The notes under the pieces were generated by a model. That model ran no database searches, was not told the DNA's origin, and saw nothing but the letters and a program-made list of their open reading frames with translations. Shown piece after piece: positions 16,149 through 24,427 of a stretch of 64,000 nucleotides of DNA. Where the stretch lies: positions 1 to 64,000 of the forward strand of contig NZ_JANXCG010000042.1 of the NCBI RefSeq assembly GCF_025060375.1, given 5' to 3'. This DNA is from Meiothermus sp. GTDB lineage: Bacteria; Deinococcota; Deinococci; Deinococcales; Thermaceae. The position numbers were made by a program, and so were the translations under genes. Position 1 is the stretch's first letter, and each line of letters begins with the position of its first letter.

Positions 16149-17597
16149 CTAAGCCGATGAAAACCGTGCTTTGATCAGTTGAGCCAGCCTTTTCACCCCC
16201 TCTTCCAGCCCCTCGCCTCGCTCGGTCCCAAAGCACAGCCGGAAGCGCATGGTTTCGTCGGCCTGCACCAGGAAAGCCTCCCCAGGGGTGAGGGCCACCC
16301 CCTGGGCCAGGGCCTGGTGGTACAGTTCCAGGGTGGAGAAGAGCCGGGGCAGGCTCACCCAGCAGGAGAACCCCCCTTCGGGATGGCTCCAGCGCACCCC
16401 TTCGGGCATGTGGCGCTTTAGGGCTCCTAGGAGCACGTCCCGGCGGTGCCGGTAAATCGGTAGTACCTGGCGGAGGTGCTGTTTGAGGCCACCCTGGCGG
16501 ATGAACTGGGCTGTGGCCCGCTGCAACAGGGGCGGGGGACCGGTGATGTCGGAGACGTTGTGTAGGGCAGTAAGCCGATCGAGCAGGGCTTTGGGCGCCA
16601 CCAGGTAGCCGATGCGCAGCCCCGGCATCAGCACCTTGGAGAGGCTGGCCAGGTGCACCACCTGAGCTTCTGCACCAAGCTGCTGGGCCAGGACGTAAAG
16701 CGGGGTGGGCGGTTTTTGCTCGTAGCTCAGGAAGCCCAGGGTGTCGTCCTCCACCAGGGCAAACCCGTAGGTCTGGGCCAGCACCAGAAGTCGCCACAGC
16801 CGTTCCTCCCGGAAGCGCAGCCCGGTGGGGTTGTGGTAGCTGGGGATGGTGTAGTAGAAGCGCGGGCGGTGGTGTTTCAGAAGGGCCTCGAGCACTTCCA
16901 GCCGGGGGCCTTCCTCGTCCAGCGGTACCGGCAGGGGCTTCAGGCGAAATTGCTTGAGGATGCCCAGCAGGCCCAGGTAGGTGGGCTCCTCCAACAGCAC
17001 TTCCTCGCCCGGCTCGGCCAGGGCCCGGCAGACCAGGGCCAGCCCCTGCAGTCCCCCCACCGTGACCAGCACCTCGGCGGGGTCGGCGCGCACGCCGCGT
17101 TGTTCTAAAAGTTCGCTGAGGGCCACCCTGAGCTCGGGCTCACCCATCACCGAACCGTAGCCGAAGACCTCCCGGGCCTGGGGGCGCAGGCTCTCCAGGC
17201 AGGCCCAGAAGGCCTCGTAAGGGAAGAGCTCGGGGTCGCCGGTGGCCAGGGCCAGGTTGTGGGGTACCCGGGCGTTTTGCAGCCGGTGCAGGTCGGAGAG
17301 CACCAGGTCGGGCTCGAGCCGCTCCCCAAAGCTGGGCTGGGCGGTGGGCCGAGCCTGCTGGCTCACGAAGGTGCCCCGCCCCACCACCGACTCAATCAAC
17401 CCGTCGGCCTGTAGCTCGCGGTAGGCGTTGTGGATGGTGAGCCGGGTGGTGCCCACCTCGCGGGCCAGAGCCCGCACCGTGGGCAAGCGGGTGCCGGGGG
17501 GCAGCTCGCCGGTGGCGATGCGGGTGCGGAACTCCTCGGCGATGTGGCGATACAAAGCCATATGTTTGCCCTGCCGCAGCCTGACCCGCACGCCCAC
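16149..17597 (-). CDS. MocR-type regulator (GntR DNA-binding plus aminotransferase-like domain)
   Basis: Protein of 482 residues. An N-terminal GntR winged helix (LPPGTRLPTVRALAREVGTT, then ELQADGLIESVVGRGTFV, to about residue 80) is joined to a class I aminotransferase-fold domain (about 110-475) with GYGSVMGEPELR, SYHNPTG and the PLP-binding Lys in LASLSKVLMPGLRIGY. MocR proteins sense amines or amino acids through PLP, as GabR does for GABA. It heads the ligase-dehydrogenase operon, so it probably controls it as well as itself. The GTG start is fixed by AAGGAGG 5 bases upstream. Confidence 0.9.
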   Translation of the reverse strand: MGVRVRLRQGKHMALYRHIAEEFRTRIATGELPPGTRLPTVRALAREVGTTRLTIHNAYRELQADGLIESVVGRGTFVSQQARPTAQPSFGERLEPDLVLSDLHRLQNARVPHNLALATGDPELFPYEAFWACLESLRPQAREVFGYGSVMGEPELRVALSELLEQRGVRADPAEVLVTVGGLQGLALVCRALAEPGEEVLLEEPTYLGLLGILKQFRLKPLPVPLDEEGPRLEVLEALLKHHRPRFYYTIPSYHNPTGLRFREERLWRLLVLAQTYGFALVEDDTLGFLSYEQKPPTPLYVLAQQLGAEAQVVHLASLSKVLMPGLRIGYLVAPKALLDRLTALHNVSDITGPPPLLQRATAQFIRQGGLKQHLRQVLPIYRHRRDVLLGALKRHMPEGVRWSHPEGGFSCWVSLPRLFSTLELYHQALAQGVALTPGEAFLVQADETMRFRLCFGTERGEGLEEGVKRLAQLIKARFSSA

Positions 17598-17600
17598 AAC

Positions 17601-17627
17601 GCCCTCCTTTGGATGGAGGGCATTATA
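17601..17627 (-). promoter_or_regulatory. TATAAT promoter and start-site palindrome of the MocR operon
   Basis: On the minus strand, TATAAT lies at 17627-17622. Directly downstream a perfect inverted repeat, GCCCTCC-tttggat-GGAGGGC (17601-17621, forward reading), spans the expected start site and contains the Shine-Dalgarno sequence AAGGAGG (17609-17603). If transcription began further upstream, the same repeat would form an RNA hairpin hiding the ribosome site. No convincing -35 box is visible, which suits an activated promoter. Confidence 0.65.
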
Positions 17628-17654
17628 TGCGCGGAGTTAAGGCGGGCGGAAGGT

Positions 17655-17682
17655 ACAATTTGGGGGATTGTGCTAGGACAAT
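17655..17682. promoter_or_regulatory. Putative MocR operator: alternating ACAAT half-sites
   Basis: ACAAT (17655-17659), ATTGT (17667-17671) and ACAAT (17678-17682) alternate in orientation. The last two form GATTGT-gctagg-ACAATC, a perfect 6-base inverted repeat. They lie about 30-60 bases upstream of the TATAAT box, a typical place for activator binding. The link to the MocR protein is inference. Confidence 0.45.
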
Positions 17683-17753
17683 CAGGGCGCACCGTGGCGC
17701 CGGTCCCGCCGCGTCTTCCCCTGCCTGTTTTTGGGAGGGTTTTCACCACGTGT

Positions 17754-19640
17754 TTAGGCCAGGCCCTCGAGCCTCTCAGCCACCTCGGTCCACCGGTTGT
17801 AGGCTTGCTCGAGCGCTGCTTCGAGCCGGATTTGCTCCTGGGCGATCTGGGCGTACTCGCTGTGGTGCAGGCCCGGCTGATTGGCCTTTGCCAGGACCGC
17901 CTGGACTTGGGCCTCGAGCCGAGCAATCTCGGCCTCCAGCTGCTCTTTCTCGCGCTCCAAGTGCCAGCGCCCCTTGGCCCTGGGGGGCTTCGGGTTCTGG
18001 GTTTCGGCCCTGCTCCGTGGGTACTCTGGCTGTCTAGGCCCCACCTCGGCCTTGCGGCGCCCCAGGTACTCGCCAGGCGGGCCTGGGTAGTCGGCGAACT
18101 GCCCTCCGGAGAGATGCCAGGTGCGGGTGGCCAACCCATCGAGGAAAGCAAGGTCGTGCGAGACCAGCAGCAGGGTACCGGGGTAGCCCAGAAGGGCCCC
18201 CTCGAGGGCTTCCACCGTTTCCAGGTCCAGGTGGTTGGTGGGTTCGTCCAGCACCAGGAGACTGGCCTGCTGCAAGGAGAGCGAAAGCAGGGCCAGCCGG
18301 GCTCGCTCGCCCCCTGAGAGTTGCCGGACCTGCTTGAACTGCGCCTCGTAGGGAAACATCCAGGCCCCCAGCGCGGCGTGGGCCCCCTCGCCCAGCATTC
18401 GGTAGAGGGTCTCGTACAGGGTGAGTTCGGGGTTGAAGCCCGATAGCTTCTGGTCGTAGTAGCCTATCCGCACCCCTGGGCCCACCCTGACCCGCCCCGC
18501 CGGGTGGTCGGAGGGCAGGAGGCCCAGGAGCACCCGGAGCAGGGTGGTCTTGCCGGCCCCGTTGGGGCCAATCAGGGCGATGCGCTCGCCTCGCCGTACC
18601 AGAAGGTGGGGGATGTGAAAGAGTCTGCGCCCACCGAGATTCTTCTGTAGCTCCCAGCCCTCCAGTACCCGCTCGGCTGTAGCTGGTTTCTCCAGTGGAA
18701 AGCGCATCTGTACGGCTTCGTCCAGCTCGGGAGCCTCCACCGCTTCCTGCATGAGCCGATCCATACGGGCTTCCAGGCTGTGGAGCCGCCTGGCGTGCTT
18801 GGCGCTGCTGTGGGCCCAGCGCTGGGCCTGCTCTAGGATGCCCTCCAGCCGCTCCTTCTCCTTCAGCCAGCTTCCGTGCTCACGCGCCTCCTGCGCCTCC
18901 TGCAAGGCCCGTTGCTTGCGGAAGGCCGTGTAGTTGCCCTCGTAGAGCCTAAGCCGCCCTCTGCGCAGCCAGGCCACACGCTCGGTTACCCGGTCGAGAA
19001 AGCGCCGGTCGTGTGAGACCACCACCACCGCTCCCCCGTAGGACTGCAAAAAATCCACCAGCCACTCCACCATCTCGAGGTCCAGGTGGTTGGTGGGCTC
19101 GTCCATCAGCAAGGCGTCGGCCCCCGAGAGGAGCAGCGCCCCCAGGGCCAGCCGCCGGGCCTCCCCTCCGGAGAGCAGGCTGGCCTTTTCCCCTTCCCGC
19201 CCCTCAAAGCGAAGCCCCTTGAGCACCGCCTCGTAGCGGGCGCGCTGCTGATAGCCGCCAACAGCCTGGTAGCGCTCCTGCAGCGCCTCCCAGCGCTGGT
19301 AGGCCACGGGGTCGGCTAGGTGGGCCTCCAGCCGGGCCAGCTCGGCTTCCATGGCCTGGATTCGGGCAAAGCCACGCTCGAGCACGCGCTTTACGGTATC
19401 GTCGGGGCCGTACTGAGGGTCTTGGGGTAGTAGTTCGAGGTGCACCCCCTCCGTGCGGTGGATGCGGCCTCCGGTGGGTTCCAGCTCCCCGGCCAGGAGC
19501 CGCAGTAGGCTGGTCTTGCCCGAACCATTGGCGCCCACCAAGGCCAGCCGGTCCTGACGGCGGAGCTCCAGCCTGACCCCGCGCAGGAGCTCGCGCCCGC
19601 CCAGGGTGAGCTCGAGGTTCTCTGCCAGGACTATTCGCAT
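17754..19640 (-). CDS. ABC-F family ATPase, Uup-like
   Basis: Predicted 628 residues with two ABC domains: Walker A GANGSGKTS and GPNGAGKTT, signatures LSGGEARR and LSGGERAR, and DEPTNHLD in both. There are no membrane segments. A C-terminal coiled coil ([20 protein letters not shown] and onward) follows a basic linker, the arrangement of Uup. ABC-F proteins act on the ribosome. The ATG at 19640 is chosen because TAGACT (19653-19648) lies 7 bases upstream, a leaderless start; longer frames run into the plsY-like gene, whose stop is only 25 bases away. Confidence 0.88.
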   Translation of the reverse strand: MRIVLAENLELTLGGRELLRGVRLELRRQDRLALVGANGSGKTSLLRLLAGELEPTGGRIHRTEGVHLELLPQDPQYGPDDTVKRVLERGFARIQAMEAELARLEAHLADPVAYQRWEALQERYQAVGGYQQRARYEAVLKGLRFEGREGEKASLLSGGEARRLALGALLLSGADALLMDEPTNHLDLEMVEWLVDFLQSYGGAVVVVSHDRRFLDRVTERVAWLRRGRLRLYEGNYTAFRKQRALQEAQEAREHGSWLKEKERLEGILEQAQRWAHSSAKHARRLHSLEARMDRLMQEAVEAPELDEAVQMRFPLEKPATAERVLEGWELQKNLGGRRLFHIPHLLVRRGERIALIGPNGAGKTTLLRVLLGLLPSDHPAGRVRVGPGVRIGYYDQKLSGFNPELTLYETLYRMLGEGAHAALGAWMFPYEAQFKQVRQLSGGERARLALLSLSLQQASLLVLDEPTNHLDLETVEALEGALLGYPGTLLLVSHDLAFLDGLATRTWHLSGGQFADYPGPPGEYLGRRKAEVGPRQPEYPRSRAETQNPKPPRAKGRWHLEREKEQLEAEIARLEAQVQAVLAKANQPGLHHSEYAQIAQEQIRLEAALEQAYNRWTEVAERLEGLA

Positions 19641-19665
19641 GAGGGCCAGTCTAACCCAAGGAACT

Positions 19666-20232
19666 TCAGAGCTTTCGAGCAATGCGCAGCCCCCGGACGG
19701 CCACCAGCAAGGTGACCAGCAGAAGGGCCCAGAAGCCCGCTCCAGTGGGCCAAAGAGCCCACAGGGCGTACAGGTAGCCCGCCATTGCCCCCACCGGGAT
19801 GGGGTACCAGCTCTGGGGGTGGTTCCGCCAGTACAGGAGCCAGTACAGGCCTGCCACCCCCAGCCCCAGGCCCACCGCCGGCAGGACCAGGGCGGGGTAC
19901 AAAAAGACGAAGAAGCCCAGCGTGGGGGCAATGCCACCTCCGCCGCGAAAGCCGAAGAAGACCGGCCAGTTGTGGCCTGCCACCACCGCTGCCCCCACCA
20001 GGGGTAGCCCCCAGGAGGCCTGGGTGAAGGTGCTCATGTAGGCCGCCAGGGCACCTTTCAGGATATCCCCTAGGGCCACCGCTAGCCCCCAGCCTGCCCC
20101 AAGCTGGCGGAAGGCTCCGCTGGCCCCGGGCGTGTCGCGCTCGGCCAGGTCGACCCCCCTGAGCCGTCCCACTACCTGCCCGAAGGAAAGCGCGCCCAAC
20201 AGGTAGGCTCCTAACACCCAGAGCCCGTCCAT
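19666..20232 (-). CDS. PlsY-like membrane protein lacking catalytic motifs
   Basis: Predicted 188 residues with about five to six membrane segments. The layout is that of the glycerol-3-phosphate acyltransferase PlsY, including GAYLLGALSFG, DILKG and GHNWPVFFGFRGG. The conserved motifs are changed: GSGNIGATN is replaced by DTPGASGAF, GGKGVAT by GGGGIAP, and the C-terminal RHxxNIxRL motif is absent. It is therefore probably a paralog with another role or a regulatory form. The ATG at 20232 is favoured over one 9 bases upstream because TACCAT (20245-20240) sits 7 bases before it. Confidence 0.75.
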   Translation of the reverse strand: MDGLWVLGAYLLGALSFGQVVGRLRGVDLAERDTPGASGAFRQLGAGWGLAVALGDILKGALAAYMSTFTQASWGLPLVGAAVVAGHNWPVFFGFRGGGGIAPTLGFFVFLYPALVLPAVGLGLGVAGLYWLLYWRNHPQSWYPIPVGAMAGYLYALWALWPTGAGFWALLLVTLLVAVRGLRIARKL

Positions 20233-20299
20233 ACCTGCCATGGTATCCCAAGTAGCCGGTATGTGTTCGGCTGACCCGCCGGTCAGGTAAAGTGAAGGG

Positions 20300-22153
20300 G
20301 TGAAGACTGCTCTGCTCTACCAGCTTCGCTTTCTATCCGAGTTGACCGAAGGCCCTGCTGGGCAGCCCCTTTTTGTCTACACCGACATTGAGCGCCCTGA
20401 AAAGGAGCCGCCCCGCTACCGGGCCCGGCTGGCCGTCTGGGCAGAAGGGGTGCGCTTTCTCACCCAGGGCGAGGCCAAAAGCCCTTTCTGGAAGGGGGAA
20501 TACATCTATTTCACCCGCAAGGTGGACCGGCTCCAGCAGCTTTTCCGCCTGCCCCTCTTTGGCGGTGAGCCAGAGCAGATCACCGCGCTCAAGGGGGGGG
20601 TAGAGGGCTACCGGGTGAGCCCCGATGGCCGGAGGATTGCCCTTCTTACCCGGGGTAGCTTTGAGCCCCCCAGGCCCGACGAGCCTCGAGTCTACGAGAC
20701 CTGGCCGGTGAAGTTTGACGCTCGGGGGCTTTTGCCCAGCGTGCCGAGGGCGCTTTGGCTGTGGGAAGAGGGAGAGGTGCGGCCCTTGGTGGAGCTTCCT
20801 CAGGACATCGAGGAGGTGGTCTGGAACCTGGACGGCAATGGGCTCTACTTCACCTCCTACGCCTCGGCGGAGGAGCGGTGGACCTGGAAGCAGCGGCTTT
20901 ACACCGCAGGGCTTTCGGGGGAGGTGAGGGAGGTTTTTGGGGGGGTAGGACCCATTCTGGGCTTGGAGCCCACCCCGGAAGGGGGTCTGCTCTACCTGGC
21001 CCACGCCTGGGAACACCGAGGGGGTACCGAGCACAAACTTTACTACCGCACGCCGGAGGGCGAGGTGCGCCTTCTGGCCGAGGGATCGTTCCTCAACACC
21101 CTCAACGCCGATGTGCGGATGGGGACAGGGGTGCAAACCCCCAGGCTGGGGCCGGACGGCCGGGTGTACGTGGTGGTAACCCAACAGGCCACGGCCCGGC
21201 TCCTGGCGGTAGGGCTGGACGGGAAGCAGGAGTACGTAACCCCGCCCGAGCAGAGTGTTTTGGGGTACGCGTTTTGTGGCGGTGCGCTTTACACCTTGGC
21301 CGAGGACTTCACCCATGGGGCCCGGCTCTTCCGCCAAGGGGAGATGGTCTACGACCCCAACGCCGGGGTACTGCCCGAGCTGCCCCCTCCGGTCCGGGTG
21401 ACCTACCCTGCCCCAGAGGGGCATACGGTGGAGGGCTTTGTGCTGCTCCCTGAGGAGCCGGGCCCCCATCCGCTGGTCCTCTACATCCACGGCGGTCCCC
21501 ACACTGCCTTTGGCAACGCCCTGATGCTGCAGCTTCAGTTTTTCCGGGCCCACGGCTTTGCGGTGGCCTACTGCAATCCCCGGGGTTCCACCGGGTATGG
21601 CCAGGCCTACGCGGCCCTGGAGGGGCGCTGGGGCGAGGTGGACGAGGCCGACCTGATGGGTTTTTTGGACCACGTGCTGGCCCAATTTCCCCTGGACGCC
21701 AGCCGGGTGGCGGTGGCAGGGGGGTCGTACGGGGGGTATATGACCAACTGGCTTACCGCGCGCCACCCTGAGCGGTTTAGGGCTGCGGTGACCGACCGCG
21801 GCATCTGCAACTGGCTGAGCTTTTATGGGGCCTCGGACATCGGGCCGCGCTTCACCCATCTGGAGCTGGGGGCCAGCCCCTGGGAGAACCCCCAGGTGTT
21901 GTGGCAGAAAAGCCCACTTTCCCTGGTGCACCAGGTGAGGACGCCAACCCTGGTGGTCCACTCCGAACAGGACCACCGCTGCCCTATAGATCAGGGGGAA
22001 ACCTGGTACACCCTGCTCCTGCACAGAGGGGTGCGCACCCGGTTCTTCCGAGTTCCAGAGGAAGGGCACGAACTCAGCCGCTCGGGGCGTCCTGACCGCC
22101 GGGTGGCCCGGATAGAGGCCTACCTCGAGTGGTTCCGCGAGCACCTCGCCTAG
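20300..22153 (+). CDS. Prolyl oligopeptidase family (S9) serine peptidase
   Basis: Protein of 617 residues: a beta-propeller-like N-terminal part (to about 360) and an alpha/beta hydrolase domain. The nucleophile motif is GGSYGGYM, the acid lies in HSEQDHRCP and the His in PEEGHELSRSG; YIHGGPH and NPRGSTGYG form the oxyanion region. This is the pattern of acylaminoacyl-peptidase or oligopeptidase types of family S9. No signal peptide is seen, so it is cytoplasmic. The GTG start is supported by TAAAGT (20288-20293) 6 bases upstream. It converges on galE with a 4-base overlap. Confidence 0.88.
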   Translation: MKTALLYQLRFLSELTEGPAGQPLFVYTDIERPEKEPPRYRARLAVWAEGVRFLTQGEAKSPFWKGEYIYFTRKVDRLQQLFRLPLFGGEPEQITALKGGVEGYRVSPDGRRIALLTRGSFEPPRPDEPRVYETWPVKFDARGLLPSVPRALWLWEEGEVRPLVELPQDIEEVVWNLDGNGLYFTSYASAEERWTWKQRLYTAGLSGEVREVFGGVGPILGLEPTPEGGLLYLAHAWEHRGGTEHKLYYRTPEGEVRLLAEGSFLNTLNADVRMGTGVQTPRLGPDGRVYVVVTQQATARLLAVGLDGKQEYVTPPEQSVLGYAFCGGALYTLAEDFTHGARLFRQGEMVYDPNAGVLPELPPPVRVTYPAPEGHTVEGFVLLPEEPGPHPLVLYIHGGPHTAFGNALMLQLQFFRAHGFAVAYCNPRGSTGYGQAYAALEGRWGEVDEADLMGFLDHVLAQFPLDASRVAVAGGSYGGYMTNWLTARHPERFRAAVTDRGICNWLSFYGASDIGPRFTHLELGASPWENPQVLWQKSPLSLVHQVRTPTLVVHSEQDHRCPIDQGETWYTLLLHRGVRTRFFRVPEEGHELSRSGRPDRRVARIEAYLEWFREHLA

Positions 22154-23154
22154 GGGTAGCCCAGAACCTCCCTACGCTTCTGGCCCCAGGCGAGGGCGCT
22201 GGCGATGCCCTCCTCGATGGGGCGCTCGGCCCGCCAGCCCAGCAGCTCCCAGGCGCGTTCGGCGCTGGCGTAGGCCCCCGCCACGTCCCCTGGGCGGGGT
22301 GGGGCCTCGCGTTTGGGGATGGGCCGCCCGTAAACCCGCTCGAAGGCTGCGAGCAGTTCCTTGACCGTAACCCCACGGCCCGTGCCCAGGTTGATGGGCA
22401 CGTAGGGCCGGCCGACCCTTGCCAGCACCTCGTCAAAACGCTCTACTGCCCGCAGATGGGCCAGCGCCAGGTCCCAGACGTGGATGTAGTCGCGAAGGCC
22501 TGAGCCGTCGCGGGTAGGCCAGTTCACACCCGTGATGACGAACTCCCTTTGCTTTCCCAGCGCCACGTCCACCATTCTCCCAAGGACATGGCTGGGTTCG
22601 CGCACGTGGATGCCAGTGCGCAGCATAGGGTCGGCCCCGATGGGGTTGAAGTAGCGCAGGGCAATGGCGCGGAGCTTCGTGGCTCGGCTCAGGTCTTCCA
22701 GGACTTGCTCCATCATGTGCTTGGTGCGGGCATAAGGGGAGCTGGGCGCCAGGGGGGAGTCCTCGGTAACCCTGAAGCCCGGGACCGCTGCGTAGATGGA
22801 GGCCGAAGAGCTGAAGACCACCCGGGGATAGCCCAGCTCCTCCAGGCTTTTGAACAGCTCGAGGCTTTTGCAGACGTTTTCTCGGTAGTAGAGGTAGGGC
22901 TTCTCCACCGACTCGGGCACCACCACCAGGGCCGCGCAGTGGATGGTGCTGTGGATGTCGGGATGCTCGTGGAAGATGCGCTCCAGCAAGCTTCGGTCGG
23001 CGATATCCCCCTCGTAGAAGACCTTTCCTTGGGTAAAGGCTCGAGGCCCGCTGACCAAAGAGTCCAGCAGGATGGGGGTGTGGCCGTGGTCAAGCAAGGC
23101 GTTGGCAATGGTGCTGCCGATGTAGCCAGCCCCACCCGTAATGAGCACCTTCAT
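22150..23154 (-). CDS. galE: UDP-glucose 4-epimerase
   Basis: Protein of 334 residues, an extended SDR: NAD-binding TGGAGYIG at the N-terminus, SSSASIYA with the catalytic Ser region, SPYARTKHMMEQ with the YxxxK pair, and YFNPIGAD. It interconverts UDP-glucose and UDP-galactose and could also act on N-acetylated sugars; it may feed the polysaccharide genes further along. TAGAAT at 23167-23162 stands 7 bases before the ATG, so the mRNA is probably leaderless. The gene diverges from the CoA-transferase gene with only 29 bases between starts. Confidence 0.9.
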   Translation of the reverse strand: MKVLITGGAGYIGSTIANALLDHGHTPILLDSLVSGPRAFTQGKVFYEGDIADRSLLERIFHEHPDIHSTIHCAALVVVPESVEKPYLYYRENVCKSLELFKSLEELGYPRVVFSSSASIYAAVPGFRVTEDSPLAPSSPYARTKHMMEQVLEDLSRATKLRAIALRYFNPIGADPMLRTGIHVREPSHVLGRMVDVALGKQREFVITGVNWPTRDGSGLRDYIHVWDLALAHLRAVERFDEVLARVGRPYVPINLGTGRGVTVKELLAAFERVYGRPIPKREAPPRPGDVAGAYASAERAWELLGWRAERPIEEGIASALAWGQKRREVLGYP

Positions 23155-23161
23155 GGGCCTG

Positions 23162-23176
23162 ATTCTAAGGTAGTAT
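23162..23176. promoter_or_regulatory. Back-to-back -10 boxes of galE and the CoA-transferase gene
   Basis: ATTCTA (23162-23167; TAGAAT on the minus strand) serves galE and TAGTAT (23171-23176) serves the plus-strand gene. Each is 7 bases from its ATG and only 3 bases separate the boxes. Each promoter's -35 region lies inside the other coding sequence, so simultaneous occupation by two polymerases looks impossible. Confidence 0.65.
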
Positions 23177-23183
23177 CGGGTGG

Positions 23184-24419
23184 ATGGGCGCGTTGAAAGG
23201 GCTGAGGGTTCTCGACCTTTCCCGTGTGCTGGCCGGGCCTTTCTGTACCCAGACGCTGGCCGACCTGGGTGCCGAGGTCTGGAAGGTAGAGCCGCCCAGG
23301 GGGGACGATACCCGGGCCTGGGGGCCGCCCTTTTTGGGGGAGGGAGGGGTAGCTGCCCAGGGCGAGAGTGCCTATTACCTCTCCTGCAACCGCGGCAAGA
23401 AGAGCCTGGTGGTGAACCTCAAGGACCCAAGGGGTCAGGAAATCGTGCGGGAGCTGGCCCGGAGGGCCGATGTGCTGGTGGAGAACTTCAAGACCGGTGA
23501 CCTGGCCCGCTACGGCCTGGACTACCCCCGCTTGGCCCAGCTCAACCCGGGGCTGGTCTACCTCTCCATTACCGGCTACGGGCATACCGGCCCTCGGGCG
23601 GCCGAGCCCGGCTACGATGTGGCGGTGCAGGGCCTTTGCGGCATCATGTCGGTAACGGGGGACCCGGAGGGGCCCCCCATGCGGGTACCGGTGGCCTGGG
23701 TGGACCTGATGACCGGGATGCAGGGGGCCATCGCGGTTTTGGCAGCGCTGCAGGAGCGTGCACGGAGCGGGCGGGGCCAGCACATTGATCTGGCCCTGTT
23801 TGACGTGGGCCTTGCGGCTATGGTTAACCTGGCGCAGAGCTACCTCGCGACGGGTGAGCTGCCGCCGCGCCTGGGCAACGCCCACCCGCAGATTGTGCCC
23901 TATGGGGCCTTTGAGGCTGCGGACGGCTGGTTCATGCTGACCATTGGCAACGACGAGCAGTACCGGCGAGCCTGCCAGGCGGTGGGGCAGGAGGAGCTTT
24001 GGGAGGACCCTCGCTTCCAGACCAATGCGGGTCGGGTGCAGCACCGGGCGGAGCTGTTGCCTAGGCTAGAGGCCCTCTTCCGCACCCGCCCCAGGCGGGT
24101 GTGGCTCGAGCGCTTCAAGGAGGCCGGAGTCCCGGCCACCCCGGTTAACAACCTGGCCGAAGCCCTGGCTGAACCCCAGGTGGCCGTTCGCGGGATGGTG
24201 CAGCGGGTGCGCCATCCCCGGCTGGGTTCCCTCTCCTTGCTGGGTTCGCCCCTGGCCCACTTTTCGCGCACCCCAGCCCGGGTGCGCGCGCATCCCCCTA
24301 TGCTCGGGGAGCACACCGAGGAGGTGCTCTGCGGGGTGCTTGGGATGAGCAGAGGGGAGCTTGAGGCCCTCGAGGCCGCAGGGGTCGTTGCCACCCTGCG
24401 CTCGGCTGCTGAGCTGTGA
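23184..24419 (+). CDS. Class III CoA-transferase (CaiB/BaiF family)
   Basis: Protein of 411 residues. Typical start GLRVLDLSRVLAGPFCTQTL, then GAEVWKVEPPRGDDTR, NRGKKSLVVNLK, ENFKTGDLARYGL, SITGYGHTGP and VDLMTGMQGAIAVLAALQER. Members move CoA between organic acids. The substrate is not evident. The leaderless start follows TAGTAT by 7 bases. An amidohydrolase gene starts 8 bases after its stop, which suggests joint transcription and a shared catabolic pathway. Confidence 0.87.
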   Translation: MGALKGLRVLDLSRVLAGPFCTQTLADLGAEVWKVEPPRGDDTRAWGPPFLGEGGVAAQGESAYYLSCNRGKKSLVVNLKDPRGQEIVRELARRADVLVENFKTGDLARYGLDYPRLAQLNPGLVYLSITGYGHTGPRAAEPGYDVAVQGLCGIMSVTGDPEGPPMRVPVAWVDLMTGMQGAIAVLAALQERARSGRGQHIDLALFDVGLAAMVNLAQSYLATGELPPRLGNAHPQIVPYGAFEAADGWFMLTIGNDEQYRRACQAVGQEELWEDPRFQTNAGRVQHRAELLPRLEALFRTRPRRVWLERFKEAGVPATPVNNLAEALAEPQVAVRGMVQRVRHPRLGSLSLLGSPLAHFSRTPARVRAHPPMLGEHTEEVLCGVLGMSRGELEALEAAGVVATLRSAAEL

Positions 24420-24427
24420 GGAGGAGT

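Noticed and set aside
16149-17597. Reading this gene as a metabolic aminotransferase (a PuuE-like step)
   Set aside because: The N-terminal GntR winged helix and the linker are those of MocR regulators, and no transamination is needed in the proposed pathway.
20333-22144. 603-residue open frame opposite the S9 peptidase
   Set aside because: The S9 peptidase has all catalytic motifs and a promoter; the opposite frame has no domain pattern.
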